A DNA stretch of 64,000 nt from Streptomyces dysideae. Its GTDB lineage: Bacteria; Actinomycetota; Actinomycetes; Streptomycetales; Streptomycetaceae. Positions 33,894-44,125 of the stretch are shown here, piece after piece. The DNA lies in the NCBI RefSeq assembly GCF_001514305.1, contig NZ_KQ949103.1, positions 62,001 through 126,000 of the forward strand. The letters run 5' to 3'. Under the pieces are notes generated by a model. That model was not told the DNA's origin. It made no database searches and saw only the letters and a list, made by a program, of their open reading frames with translations. Every line of letters starts with the position of its first letter. Position 1 is the stretch's first letter. A program made the translations under genes and the position numbers.

Positions 33894-34712
33894 TCAGTGG
33901 TGCTCGGCGAGAGCGCCCTGAATGTAGGAGCAGGCAAGGAGCACGAAGACGTACGCCTGGACTGCCTGCACAAAGAGCTCGAAGAGGATCATGGTGATCG
34001 TCATCACGAACGAGATACCGGCCGCCGGGATCATCCAGCTGTTCAGCAGGTACCAGGAGGCGACGGTGAACATCACCAGCATCAGGTGACCGGCGAACAT
34101 GTTCGCGAACAGTCGCACCGCGTGCGTGAACGGCCGGACGAAGAGGTTCGAGAGGAACTCGATGACCATCACGAGCGGCAGCACAGCACCGAGCGACTTG
34201 TCGTAGCCGGTGAGGTTCTTGAGGCCGCCGACGAAGCCGTGACGCTTGAAGGTCAGCGAGACCCACAGGATCCAGACGACCGCGGCCAGCACGATCGGGA
34301 ACGCGATGATCGACGACACCGGGAACTGGGCCAGCGGAATCACGGACCAGATGTTCATGATCCAGATGAAGAAGAACAGCGAGACCATCAGGGGGACGTA
34401 CTTCTCGCCCTCCTTCTTGCCGAGGGTCTCGTAGACGATGCCGCGGCGTACGAAGTCGTAGCCGGCCTCACCGACCATCTGCAGCTTGCCCGGGACGACC
34501 CTGGCCTTGCCGAAGGCGGCCCAGAAGAACGCGACGACAAGAACGGTGGTGATGAGCGCGAGCAGCATCACCTTGTTGAACTCGAACCCACCGACCTCGG
34601 CGATCGGCTGGAACAGGAATGAGTGCAGGCCCGGAGCCGGAAAACCACACCCGTTGTCGGACATGATCCGACAGCTCCAGTCAAAGGCGAGCTGGGTCTG
34701 GTCAGCACTCAC
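33894..34712 (-). CDS. atpB: ATP synthase F0 a subunit
   Basis: 272-aa membrane channel subunit with about six hydrophobic segments. The essential Arg is in FVRPFTHAVRLFANMFAGH. The GTG at 34712 (SADQTQLAFDW) has AAGGAG six bases upstream, whereas the ATG at 34748 has none. The proton path lies between this subunit and the c ring. Confidence 0.95.
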   Translation of the reverse strand: MSADQTQLAFDWSCRIMSDNGCGFPAPGLHSFLFQPIAEVGGFEFNKVMLLALITTVLVVAFFWAAFGKARVVPGKLQMVGEAGYDFVRRGIVYETLGKKEGEKYVPLMVSLFFFIWIMNIWSVIPLAQFPVSSIIAFPIVLAAVVWILWVSLTFKRHGFVGGLKNLTGYDKSLGAVLPLVMVIEFLSNLFVRPFTHAVRLFANMFAGHLMLVMFTVASWYLLNSWMIPAAGISFVMTITMILFELFVQAVQAYVFVLLACSYIQGALAEHH

Positions 34713-34937
34713 CACGGGCTCCTTCGGCGTGACGCATGGGTACGGCAACCTCGTTGTGTCGGCGCGGCACGAAACCGCGGGTCGGCACCGGATTGGTGTT
34801 ACGGATGTGGGGGCGGCTGTGGGGCATCGAGCCTCGCGATTGAGCAGGCGTCAGCTCAGATGCCCGCGCCCGCGATGCCGCAGTTGGCACCGGACGATAG
34901 CAGGAGATCCCCCTGGCCTTTATCCCGGCCCTACCCC

Positions 34938-35375
34938 TCACGACGACGGCCCCGTCTTCTCGGACTTCTCGCTCTTCCCGGAGTCGGGGTCGATGTAGAA
35001 AATCTTGGCCTTCATATGCGCACGAGCCTGCGCAGCCATCCACACGACCGTCGCGACAACGAGCGAGGCGGCGAACGCCCTCGCGTTGAAGAGAGAGGTG
35101 TCCTTGAAGAGGGTGACGAAGATCAGGAGCAGCAGGAGCTGGGCGACGTAGAGCATCAGCCCCATGGCCTGGAACAGCTGCGGGAGCGTTTTCGCCGTCC
35201 ACTGCAGGACGTACAGGCCGATCCCCATGAAGAGGACGGCCAGCACCACGCCGACGGCTGCGCCGAGCGCCCCCTTACCGCCCGCGACCACTCCACTGAC
35301 GGCGACGGCGACCGCACCGGCAGCCGCTGTGGGCACAGCGGTCTGCAGAAGGTTCCGGACGTCATTGGACGGCAT
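34938..35375 (-). CDS. atpI: ATP synthase-associated membrane protein AtpI
   Basis: 145 aa with four hydrophobic segments (for example AVAVAVSGVVAGGKGALGAA and AQLLLLLIFVTLF), in the position of atpI at the head of the atp operon. AtpI proteins assist assembly of the c ring. The ATG at 35375 has GGAG seven bases upstream. The operon promoter should lie in 35376-35590; I see no convincing consensus there. Confidence 0.88.
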   Translation of the reverse strand: MPSNDVRNLLQTAVPTAAAGAVAVAVSGVVAGGKGALGAAVGVVLAVLFMGIGLYVLQWTAKTLPQLFQAMGLMLYVAQLLLLLIFVTLFKDTSLFNARAFAASLVVATVVWMAAQARAHMKAKIFYIDPDSGKSEKSEKTGPSS

Positions 35376-35596
35376 GGCGGCAACTCCGCTTTCGCAGGGG
35401 GGCAGGGGTGTCGTCATGGACGAGCGTAGCCCCGGGACGAGAGTGAAGACCTCACACCAACGGACCGTCGCACTGCGGTCCTTCGGCTCTATCCGGGGGT
35501 TCTCGTGAACCGTATCACAAACTATTTGATGAGGTCTTTACCTACTTGGTGTGCTCGACGTCACACATGAGAGTGACAGTGCGCGCCTGTGCAGGA

Positions 35597-35628
35597 AAGC
35601 GGCCTTCTTGTCTGGTATTAGGCCGCTT
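35597..35628 (-). terminator. Hairpin downstream of rfe
   Basis: AAGCGGCCT (35597-35605) pairs perfectly with AGGCCGCTT (35620-35628) across 14 bases. It lies 37 bases after the rfe stop and before the atp operon on the same strand, separating the two units. The tail is not U-rich. Confidence 0.5.
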
Positions 35629-35665
35629 CGTTCCCCCACGGTTTGGCAATGCTCTCGTCAGATTC

Positions 35666-37003
35666 TTACCTTGACTGTGATCGGGCACCCAGCGCGGTCG
35701 CGCCGTTGACGCGCGCCACACCGGCGGCGACCGGCGTGCGGGTTTCGGGTGCGGGCTCGTGCCCGGATTCCTCGGCCTCGGACTCGGCCTCGGCCTCCGG
35801 CCCGGACTCCGGCTCGGTGACGCTGGCGACGACCTTGCTGCGGCGGTAGCGCGGCGGCACGAAGGCCTCGGCCCACCGCGGGGCACGCGGCGTGAAGCGC
35901 GGCAGCAGGAGCAGTACCAGGCCGATCGCGCTGAGGAACACGACGCTCAGCACGATCCACATGGAAGCCGAGTTGACGGAGTACGCGAGCGAGCCGAACC
36001 CGATCAGCGCCGACCAGAAGTACATGATCAGCACGGCCCGGCTGTGCGAGTGGCCGATCTCCAGCAGCCGGTGGTGCAGGTGGCCCCGGTCCGCAGCGAA
36101 CGGCGACTGGCCGCGCCAGGTGCGGCGCACGATCGCCAGCACCAGGTCGGCGGCCGGCACCGCGATGATCGTCAGCGGCAGCAGCAGCGGGATGTAGACG
36201 GGGACCGTCTGGTGCACGGCCTCCTTCTCGGAGCCCGCGTACAGGTTCAGCGCGTCCGGGTCGATCTGGCCGGTGATCGAGATGGCGCCCGCGGCCAGGA
36301 CCAGGCCGATCAGCATCGAGCCGGAGTCGCCCATGAAGATCCGCGCCGGGTGAATGTTGTGCGGCAGGAAGCCCAGGCACATGCCCATCAGGATCGCCGC
36401 GAACAGGGTGGCCGGGGCGGCGGCCTCGATGCCGTACGAGTACCAGATCCGGTAGGCGTACAGGAAGAACGCGGTCGACGCGATGCACACCATGCCGGCC
36501 GCGAGGCCGTCCAGGCCGTCGACGAAGTTGACCGCGTTGATGGTGATGACGACCAGCGCGACCGTCAGCAGGGTGCCCTGCCCCTGGGTCAGCGCGACCG
36601 AGCCGAAGCCCGGAATCGGCAGCCACAGGATCGTCAGACCCTGCATGACCATGACGCCGGCGGCGATCATCTGGCCGCCCAGCTTGATCAGGGCGTCGAT
36701 CTCGAACTTGTCGTCCAGGACACCGATCAGCCAGATCAGCGCCGCTCCGGAGAGCAGCGCTCTCGGTTCGTTGGACTTCTCGAAGACCGCGCTGAGGTTG
36801 GTGAGATGGTCGGCGACCAGCAGGCCCGCGCACAGGCCGAAGAACATCGCGATACCGCCGAGCCGCGGAGTGGGTTCGCGGTGCACGTCGCGCGCCCGGA
36901 TCTCCGGCATCGCTCCGGCCACGATCGCGAACTTACGTACCGGCCCTGTCAGCAGATACGTCACCGCGGCCGTGATGCAGAGCGTCAGCAGGTATTCACG
37001 CAC
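35666..37003 (-). CDS. rfe: Polyprenyl-phosphate GlcNAc-1-phosphate transferase (MraY/WecA family)
   Basis: 445-aa integral membrane enzyme with about 11 hydrophobic segments that attaches a sugar-1-phosphate to undecaprenyl phosphate, first step of wall glycopolymer assembly. Signature sequences are GVLDDKFEID, NAVNFVDGLDGLAAG, FMGDSGSMLIGL and the His-rich loop HLHHRLLEIGHSHSR. The last 70 residues are an acidic, Glu/Ala-rich cytoplasmic tail. The GTG at 37003 (REYLLTLC) follows GGGGAAG. The downstream LCP ligase gene (42786) acts later in the same type of pathway. Confidence 0.92.
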   Translation of the reverse strand: MREYLLTLCITAAVTYLLTGPVRKFAIVAGAMPEIRARDVHREPTPRLGGIAMFFGLCAGLLVADHLTNLSAVFEKSNEPRALLSGAALIWLIGVLDDKFEIDALIKLGGQMIAAGVMVMQGLTILWLPIPGFGSVALTQGQGTLLTVALVVITINAVNFVDGLDGLAAGMVCIASTAFFLYAYRIWYSYGIEAAAPATLFAAILMGMCLGFLPHNIHPARIFMGDSGSMLIGLVLAAGAISITGQIDPDALNLYAGSEKEAVHQTVPVYIPLLLPLTIIAVPAADLVLAIVRRTWRGQSPFAADRGHLHHRLLEIGHSHSRAVLIMYFWSALIGFGSLAYSVNSASMWIVLSVVFLSAIGLVLLLLPRFTPRAPRWAEAFVPPRYRRSKVVASVTEPESGPEAEAESEAEESGHEPAPETRTPVAAGVARVNGATALGARSQSR

Positions 37004-37143
37004 GGGCTTCCCCACAGGTCTCGCTGGCCATGTCAGCCCCACACCCTAGCGACGGACTCGTACGTGACGCATATGTGTGGGGACTACCGGGTAGCGACGA
37101 TAGTTGCACGCGTGGCTGTGTACGCAGTCGCGTCTACCCCGCC

Positions 37144-38382
<1,239 letters not shown>

Positions 38383-38454
38383 GATGGGCTCCGGGCGTGC
38401 GTCGACGGTGACGTACGTCCAATGTAGGCCCGGTGCCCGTGGGGTGCTCGGTTG

Positions 38455-38736
38455 TTACGCCCTCGCAGGTACTCCGGTGAGCGCCGTCACCACCGGATCC
38501 ACCGCCTGCTGCATCTCGTCCGCCTCCGCCGTCGGCGCCAACAGCCACCCGCGTAGAGCCGCCGCCGCACGAACCAACGCACGCGCGCGTGGGACCACGC
38601 CGTCCTCCAGGGGCGGCAGGGTCGCGGAGGCCCTATCCCCGACGCGGCTCTCGCACCGCTCGGCCCTGCCGGGCCTCCCGGGCAGCGAGCCGCTGCGGCG
38701 GACTCCGTCCGCCGACTCATGTCCCGCCCGCGTCAC
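38455..38736 (-). pseudogene. Duplicated 3' fragment of the LMW-PTP-like gene
   Basis: Bases 38461-38629 repeat the 3' end of the neighbouring gene (38738-38961) at very high identity. They encode the same C-terminal segment (SATLPPLEDGVVPRAR ... VVTALTGVPAR) but with an in-frame loss of 18 codons between two CTCGTCC copies, removing the YDPYGAPLTF loop. A GTG at 38736 overlaps the neighbour's stop (GTGA), so a 93-codon hybrid frame could be translated, but it lacks the active-site domain. Best read as a partial tandem duplication that then suffered a slippage deletion. Confidence 0.8.
38697..38713 (-). terminator. Hairpin after the LMW-PTP-like gene
   Basis: GGCGGAC pairs perfectly with GTCCGCC around TCC, 20 bases after the stop of the LMW-PTP-like gene and before the duplicated fragment. 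No U-run. Confidence 0.4.
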
Positions 38737-39410
38737 GTACGCGCAGGCACCCCCGTCAGCGCCGTCACCACCGGATCCACCGCCTGCTGTATCTCGTCCC
38801 CCACCGAACGGAAAAACGTCAACGGCGCCCCATACGGGTCATACACCTCGTCCGCCTCCGCCGTCGGCGCCAACAGCCACCCGCGTAGAGCCGCCGCCGC
38901 ACGAACCAACGCACGCGCGCGTGGGACCACTCCGTCCTCCAGGGGCGGCAGGGTCGCGGAGTCTATGGCCTTCACCAGGCGGGTGAACTCCTTGAGGGTG
39001 AAGGTGCGCAGGCCCGCCGAGTGGCCCATGGAGATGACCTGGGCTCGGTGGTCGCGGGTCGCGGTGAGGACCAGGTCGGCCATGATCACGTGTTCGTCCA
39101 GCAGTTCCCGGCCGGTGAAGCCGGAGGCGTCCGCGCCGAAGTCGGCGAGGACCGTCTCCGCGTTGGCCTCCATGGGCGCGCCCTCGTGGCCCCAGGTGCC
39201 CGCGCTCTCCACGATCAGTCCGCCCCACAGCGGGTCGCCGAGCCGGTCCGCCAGGGCATGACGGGTCAACCGCTCGGTGATCGGCGAGCGGCACACGTTG
39301 CCGGTGCTGACGTGGAGGATGCGGAAGCTGTCTCGAGGGAGGCCGTGTTCAAACAGGTCTCCCGTCTCTTCCCCGTTGCCTATGCCACGCCCCGCGTCAG
39401 GGGCCGTCAA
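38733..39410 (-). CDS. Low-molecular-weight protein-tyrosine-phosphatase-like protein lacking the catalytic Cys
   Basis: 225 aa, LMW-PTP fold. The P-loop reads HVSTGNVCRSP; family enzymes have VCxGNxCRSP, so Ser35 replaces the nucleophilic Cys while the second Cys (40) and Arg41-Ser42 remain. The distal acidic loop is kept as YDPYGAP. The TTG at 39410 overlaps the stop of the upstream gene (TTGA) and has GAGGTGG upstream. The N-terminal 30 residues are extra. A true phosphatase activity is doubtful; it might bind phosphotyrosine or phosphate. Its 3' end is duplicated just downstream. Confidence 0.85.
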   Translation of the reverse strand: MTAPDAGRGIGNGEETGDLFEHGLPRDSFRILHVSTGNVCRSPITERLTRHALADRLGDPLWGGLIVESAGTWGHEGAPMEANAETVLADFGADASGFTGRELLDEHVIMADLVLTATRDHRAQVISMGHSAGLRTFTLKEFTRLVKAIDSATLPPLEDGVVPRARALVRAAAALRGWLLAPTAEADEVYDPYGAPLTFFRSVGDEIQQAVDPVVTALTGVPART

Positions 39411-40054
39411 TTCGCCACCTCGAGGTCGGGTACGACCTTCCGCAGCTCGTCCGCGGAGATGGCGCCCGCACGGAGGAGGAGCGGGATCTCGCGCGTGACG
39501 TCGACGATCGACGACGGGACGATGCCGGGCGTCGGGCCGCCGTCCAGGTAGACCGAGACCGAGTCGCCGAGCATCTCCTGGGCCGCGTCGCAGTCCTCGG
39601 GGGCGGGGTGGCCCGTGAGGTTCGCCGAGGAGACCGCCATCGGGCCCACCTCCGTGAGCAGTTCGATCGCCACCGGGTGCAGCGGCATGCGCACGGCCAC
39701 CGTGCCCCGGGTGTCGCCCAGGTCCCACTGCAGGGACGGCTGGTGCTTGGCGACCAGCGTCAGCGCGCCCGGCCAGAACGCGTCGACGAGCTCCCAGGCC
39801 AGCTCGGAGAAGTCCGTGACGAGGCCGTGCAGGGTGTTCGGGGAGCCGATGAGGACAGGGGTGGGCATGGTGCGGCCCCGGCCCTTGGCCTCCAGCAGAT
39901 CGCCCACGGCCTCCGCGGAGAACGCGTCGGCGCCGACGCCGTACACCGTGTCGGTCGGGAGGACCACGAGCTCGCCACGGCGGACGGCGGACGCGGCCTC
40001 ACGCAGACCGGTCGTGCGGTCGGTCGCGTCGTTGGTGTCGTATCGCCGTGCCAT
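39407..40054 (-). CDS. L-threonylcarbamoyladenylate synthase (YrdC/Sua5 family)
   Basis: 215-aa enzyme that makes threonylcarbamoyl-AMP for the t6A37 modification of ANN-decoding tRNAs. The YrdC domain is clear: LPTDTVYGVGADAF, the nucleotide-binding KGRGRTMPTPVLIG, and VSSANLTGHPAP. The C-terminal Sua5 domain is absent, as in the short TsaC form. It sits between prmC and the PTP-like gene in the conserved prfA-prmC-tsaC order of Actinobacteria. Confidence 0.94.
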   Translation of the reverse strand: MARRYDTNDATDRTTGLREAASAVRRGELVVLPTDTVYGVGADAFSAEAVGDLLEAKGRGRTMPTPVLIGSPNTLHGLVTDFSELAWELVDAFWPGALTLVAKHQPSLQWDLGDTRGTVAVRMPLHPVAIELLTEVGPMAVSSANLTGHPAPEDCDAAQEMLGDSVSVYLDGGPTPGIVPSSIVDVTREIPLLLRAGAISADELRKVVPDLEVAN

Positions 40055-40106
40055 ATCTAGCGGGCCTCCTCGTACACGTACTTCCGGTGAACAGTCTCTG
40101 GGGTGC

Positions 40107-40952
40107 TCACGGCATCGCCCTGCGGGCGGTCGCGAAGCGCGGGCGCTTGTTGAGGTCGGGGTGGTCGGCCGCGTCGGCCCAGCCCCGCTCCTCGGTGAAG
40201 ATCCACGGCACCTGGCCGCCCTGTGTGTCCGCGTGCTCGATGACGACGACGCCGCCGGGGCGGAGCAGTCGGTGTGCGGTGCGTTCCAGGCCGCGGATGA
40301 GGTCCAAGCCGTCCTCGCCGGAGAACAGGGCGAGTTCGGGGTCGTAGTCCCGCGCCTCGGGAGCGACGTACTCCCATTCGGTGAGCGGGATGTACGGCGG
40401 GTTGGAGATGACCAGGTCGACCTGGCCGTCGAGGTCGTGGAAGGCGTCCAGGGCGTTGCCCTGACGCAGGTCGACCCTGGACCCGGCGACGTTCTTGCGG
40501 GTCCACTGGAGGGCGTCCTCGGACAGCTCCACGGCGTGCACGCGGGAGCGCGGGACCTCCTGGGCGAGGGCGAGCGCGATGGCGCCGGAGCCGGTGCACA
40601 GGTCGACGATGCAGGGCTCCACGACGTCCATGGCGCGCACGGCGTCTATGGCCCAGCCGACCACGGACTCGGTCTCGGGCCGCGGCACGAACACGCCCGG
40701 CCCGACTTGGAGTTCGAGGTAGCGGAAGTACGCCCGGCCGGTGATGTGCTGCAGCGGCTCACGCTGCTCACGGCGGGCGATGACCTCCCAGTACCGGGCG
40801 TCGAAGTCCGAGTCCTTCACGGAGTGCAGCTCGCCCCGCTTCACGCCGTGCACGAACGCGGCGAGCTCCTCCGCGTCGTTGCGCGGCGAGGGCACGCCGG
40901 CGTCGGCCAGCCGCTGCGTGGCTTGAGCCACCTCTGCGAGCAGCAGGTTCAC
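40107..40952 (-). CDS. prmC: Release factor glutamine methyltransferase PrmC (HemK)
   Basis: 281-aa SAM-dependent enzyme that methylates the Gln of the GGQ motif of release factors. The SAM motif is VDLCTGSGAIALALA, and the catalytic NPPY motif is in LVISNPPYIPL. The N-terminal helical domain recognises the release factor. The GTG at 40952 starts 40 bases after its substrate gene prfA, so enzyme and substrate are co-transcribed. Confidence 0.96.
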   Translation of the reverse strand: MNLLLAEVAQATQRLADAGVPSPRNDAEELAAFVHGVKRGELHSVKDSDFDARYWEVIARREQREPLQHITGRAYFRYLELQVGPGVFVPRPETESVVGWAIDAVRAMDVVEPCIVDLCTGSGAIALALAQEVPRSRVHAVELSEDALQWTRKNVAGSRVDLRQGNALDAFHDLDGQVDLVISNPPYIPLTEWEYVAPEARDYDPELALFSGEDGLDLIRGLERTAHRLLRPGGVVVIEHADTQGGQVPWIFTEERGWADAADHPDLNKRPRFATARRAMP

Positions 40953-40991
40953 GCAAGTCCTCCGTGTCGTACTCGTCCGTGCTTACGTGCC

Positions 40992-42068
40992 TTACGCGGC
41001 TGCCAGCTTCGCTGCCGAGTCCGCGTCGACGCAGGCCTGGATCACCGCGTCGAGGTCGCCGTCCAGGACCTGGTCCAGGTTGTACGCCTTGAAGCCGACG
41101 CGGTGGTCCGAGAGGCGATTCTCCGGGAAGTTGTACGTGCGGATCTTCTCGGAGCGGTCGACGGTGCGGACCTGGCTGCGGCGGGCGTCGGCGGCTTCCT
41201 TCTCCGCCTCCTCCTGCGCCGCGGCGAGCAGCCTGGAGCGCAGGATACGCAGTGCCTGCTCCTTGTTCTGCAGCTGGCTCTTCTCGTTCTGGCAGGAGGC
41301 GACGACTCCGGTGGGAATGTGCGTGATGCGCACGGCGGAGTCGGTGGTGTTGACGGACTGGCCGCCGGGGCCGGACGACCGGTACACGTCGATCCGGAGG
41401 TCGTTCGGGTTGATCTCGACGTCGACCTCCTCGGCCTCCGGCGTGACCAGCACACCGGCCGCGGAGGTGTGGATACGGCCCTGCGACTCGGTCGCCGGCA
41501 CGCGCTGCACGCGGTGCACGCCGCCCTCGTACTTCAGCCGGGCCCAGACTCCCTGCCCGGGCTCGGTGGCGCCCTGGCCGCCCTTGGTCTTCACGGCGAC
41601 CTGGACGTCCTTGTAGCCGCCCAGCTCGGACTCGGTGGCGTCGATGATCTCGGTCTTCCAGCCGACGCGCTCCGCGTACCGCAGGTACATGCGCAGCAGG
41701 TCACCGGCGAACAGGGCGGACTCGTCGCCGCCGGCGCCCGCCTTGATCTCGAGGATGACGTCCTTGTCGTCGCTGGGGTCACGCGGGACGAGAAGGAGGC
41801 GCAGCTTCTCCGTCAGCTCCTCGCGCTGCTTCTCCAGGTCCTTGACCTCGGCGATGAAGTCCGGGTCGTCGGCGGCGAATTCGCGCGCGGTCTCGATGTC
41901 GTCGCCCGTCTGCTTCCAGGAGCGGTACGTGGCGACGATCGGGGTGAGCTCGGCGTAGCGCTTGTTCAGCTTGCGCGCGTTGGCCTGGTCGGCGTGGACC
42001 GACGGGTCGGCGAGCTTCTTCTCCAGGTCGGCGTGCTCGGCGACGAGTTCCTCGACGGCCTCGAACAT
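40992..42068 (-). CDS. prfA: Peptide chain release factor 1
   Basis: 358 aa. It decodes UAA and UAG stops. The PxT anticodon-like tripeptide is in [14 protein letters not shown], and the GGQ motif is in [16 protein letters not shown]. The ATG at 42068 ([11 protein letters not shown]) gives the usual RF1 start. It lies about 110 bases after rpmE in the conserved order rpmE-prfA-prmC. Confidence 0.97.
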   Translation of the reverse strand: MFEAVEELVAEHADLEKKLADPSVHADQANARKLNKRYAELTPIVATYRSWKQTGDDIETAREFAADDPDFIAEVKDLEKQREELTEKLRLLLVPRDPSDDKDVILEIKAGAGGDESALFAGDLLRMYLRYAERVGWKTEIIDATESELGGYKDVQVAVKTKGGQGATEPGQGVWARLKYEGGVHRVQRVPATESQGRIHTSAAGVLVTPEAEEVDVEINPNDLRIDVYRSSGPGGQSVNTTDSAVRITHIPTGVVASCQNEKSQLQNKEQALRILRSRLLAAAQEEAEKEAADARRSQVRTVDRSEKIRTYNFPENRLSDHRVGFKAYNLDQVLDGDLDAVIQACVDADSAAKLAAA

Positions 42069-42176
42069 CTTGGGGCTCCTGATACTGCGGGTGAGGGGAA
42101 GGGCGGGCGACCAAAAACGCCGGTCCCGGTGCACCCCGGACGGGGACGCGACCGTGGACCGGCGAAATGGGGCTCG

Positions 42177-42398
42177 CTACTTCTTGGAGCCGGCGGCCTT
42201 GCCGAAGCGGGCCTCGAAGCGGGCCACACGGCCACCGGTGTCGAGGATCTTCTGCTTGCCCGTGTAGAACGGGTGGCACTCGGAGCAGACCTCGGCGCGG
42301 ATGCTGCCGCTCTCGATCGTGCTACGGGTGGTGAACGAGGCGCCACAGGTGCAGCTGACCTGCGTCTCGACGTACTCGGGGTGGATGTCGCGCTTCAA
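42177..42398 (-). CDS. rpmE: Ribosomal protein bL31 (zinc-binding form)
   Basis: 73 aa of the C+ type, with Cys16, Cys18, Cys38 and Cys41 (SCTCG and [11 protein letters not shown]) for zinc. The start is a TTG at 42398 with AGGAG upstream; no ATG exists near the family N-terminus KRDIHPEYV. Streptomyces keep a zinc-free paralogue elsewhere under Zur control. Confidence 0.93.
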   Translation of the reverse strand: MKRDIHPEYVETQVSCTCGASFTTRSTIESGSIRAEVCSECHPFYTGKQKILDTGGRVARFEARFGKAAGSKK

Positions 42399-42630
42399 GG
42401 TGTCTCCTAGTTTCGGGAGGGCGCCGGGTCGCTGCCGCGGGATGCGGAGGCGTGAACCGGAGCCGACGTACCAGTCTGCCAGGACTGGGGCCATCCCCCA
42501 AAACCGGGGGTTGCTGCCGAGTATTCCCTGCGGGTCGTCCTGGGCATGTCGCGCCGACGCGGCGGAGCCGCATATCGATACACCCCCCAGTGCCCCAACA
42601 GGCAACATTCGCCCCGTCGCGGCATCCGGC

Positions 42631-42670
42631 ACGCTCCCCCACTGCCTTAAGGGCGTGGGAGGTGCCCCCC
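42631..42670. repeat. Dispersed Streptomyces intergenic repeat (CTCCCCCAC...GTGGGAGGTGCCCCC type)
   Basis: ACGCTCCCCCACTGCC, TTAA, then GGGCGTGGGAGGTGCCCCC forms an imperfect hairpin. This class of element is scattered between genes in Streptomyces genomes. It occupies the 387-base gap between the LCP gene and rpmE (42399-42785). That gap also has a small hairpin near 42494-42509 and must contain the rpmE promoter; I see no gene in it. Confidence 0.7.
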
Positions 42671-42785
42671 ACTCGCCGCACCGGGCACAAACCCAAGTAC
42701 GTCCAGTACGAGGGCCTGTACCCGGCACGCCGAGAGCACGCACCGGACGCCGCTCCTCAACGGGCGAACGTTGCCTGCCGGGGCA

Positions 42786-43919
42786 CTAGCTGACCACACC
42801 CTTGGCGTCACCGGTTGCCGTGCCTTCGGTGGCCGACTTGGGGATCGCCTTGTCCGCCTTCAATGCCTCCCACACCTGCTTGGCCTTCGCCTCGGCGACC
42901 ATGACCCGGTTCGGGTCTGCCGGGTCGTACTGGACCGGCATCGTGACCATGGTCATGTTCTTGGCGCTGATGCCCTTGAGGCCGCTGGCGAAGGACATGA
43001 GGGAGTTGACCGAGCCGAGGTCGGAGTCGGTCGTGACGGCCTTGGTGGCGGTGCTGGCGACGTCGTAGAGCTTCTTCGGGTTGCCGAAGAGGTCGATGTC
43101 CTTGGCCTGGTTGAGCAGCGCCTTGATGAAGGCCTGCTGGAGCTGGATGCGGCCGAGGTCGGAGCCGTCACCGACGCCGTGCCGGGTGCGGACCAGGCCG
43201 AGGGCCTGCTCGCCGTCCAGCTGATGCGTGCCGGCCTTCAGGTCGAGGTGGCTGTCGGGGTCGCTGATGTCCTTGGTGGTGGTGACCTGGACGCCGCCGA
43301 GCTCGTCGATGAGCTTCTGGAAGCCGGAGAAGTCGACCTCCAGATAGTGGTCCATGCGGATGCCGGAGAGGGACTCGACGGTCTTCACGGCACAGGCGGC
43401 GCCGCCGGTGGTGTACGCGGAGTTGAACATCACGCCGGACGCGGCGTCGTGGGTGTCGCCGTCGGTGTCGGTGCACTCGGGGCGGTCGATCAGGGTGTCC
43501 CGCGGGATGGAGACCACGCTGGCCTTCTTGTGGCCCTCGTAGACGTGCACGACCATCGCGGTGTCGGAGCGGGCGCTGCCGTCGTCGGCGCCGCCGCCGA
43601 GCGCCTTGTTGCTGCCGGAGCGGGTGTCGGAGCCGAGGACGAGGATGTTCTCCGAACCGTTGTCGGCCTTCTCCGGCCGGTCGGTGCCGAGGGCCTGGTC
43701 GATGTTCACGCTCTTGATGTTGCCGTTGAGCTTGAAGTACAGGTACCCGGCCCCGGTGCCGCCGAGGACGACGATGCCGGCCGCCGTCCAGGCCATGACC
43801 AGCAGGCCCTTGCCGCGCTTGACGCCGGGCTCGCTGCGGCGGCCCTTGGCGCGGTGGCGCGGGCCCGTGGTGCCGGTCCCGCCCGGTGTGCCGGGCTCCG
43901 GCGTGCTCTCGGCGGACAT
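42786..43919 (-). CDS. LytR-CpsA-Psr (LCP) family wall glycopolymer ligase
   Basis: 377-aa membrane-anchored enzyme that transfers lipid-linked glycopolymers to peptidoglycan. A basic cytoplasmic N-terminus, one helix (VMAWTAAGIVVLGGTGAGYLYF, residues about 40-60), then the LCP domain with conserved Arg/Asp residues in GSDTRSG, ARSDTAMVVHV, VSIPRDTLID and GLVRTRHG ... DLGRIQLQQ. ATG 43919 has GAGGAG upstream. A longer frame is not supported. It complements the lipid-carrier transferase Rfe at 35666. Confidence 0.92.
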   Translation of the reverse strand: MSAESTPEPGTPGGTGTTGPRHRAKGRRSEPGVKRGKGLLVMAWTAAGIVVLGGTGAGYLYFKLNGNIKSVNIDQALGTDRPEKADNGSENILVLGSDTRSGSNKALGGGADDGSARSDTAMVVHVYEGHKKASVVSIPRDTLIDRPECTDTDGDTHDAASGVMFNSAYTTGGAACAVKTVESLSGIRMDHYLEVDFSGFQKLIDELGGVQVTTTKDISDPDSHLDLKAGTHQLDGEQALGLVRTRHGVGDGSDLGRIQLQQAFIKALLNQAKDIDLFGNPKKLYDVASTATKAVTTDSDLGSVNSLMSFASGLKGISAKNMTMVTMPVQYDPADPNRVMVAEAKAKQVWEALKADKAIPKSATEGTATGDAKGVVS

Positions 43920-44049
43920 GTGCTCCTCGGTTCTCGTCCGGTCGGTTACCCCCCTGCTTTCAGGGTCAGGCGTGGTCGAAACGACCCGAACCCCACCATC
44001 GTCACCCCGTCCGGTCAGACGGGGAAACCGGGCAAAGGGTTGCACGACG

Positions 44050-44084
44050 CACTGTGCCCACCGCGCGGGGCGGTGGGCACAGTG
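44050..44084 (-). terminator. Terminator after the secreted protease
   Basis: CACTGTGCCCACCGC (44050-44064) pairs perfectly with GCGGTGGGCACAGTG (44070-44084) across five bases, about 40 bases after the protease stop. Confidence 0.85.
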
Positions 44085-44125
44085 CTCACTGGTTCAATCG
44101 GGGCGTACCCCGCTCACCTGGGGAT

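Noticed and set aside
35376-35590. Possible consensus promoter for the atp operon
   Set aside because: Several T/A-rich hexamers exist near 35510-35550, but none pairs convincingly at 16-18 bases spacing.
39615-42410. Plus-strand 931-codon frame opposite prmC and prfA
   Set aside because: Same antisense artefact; it spans several real genes.
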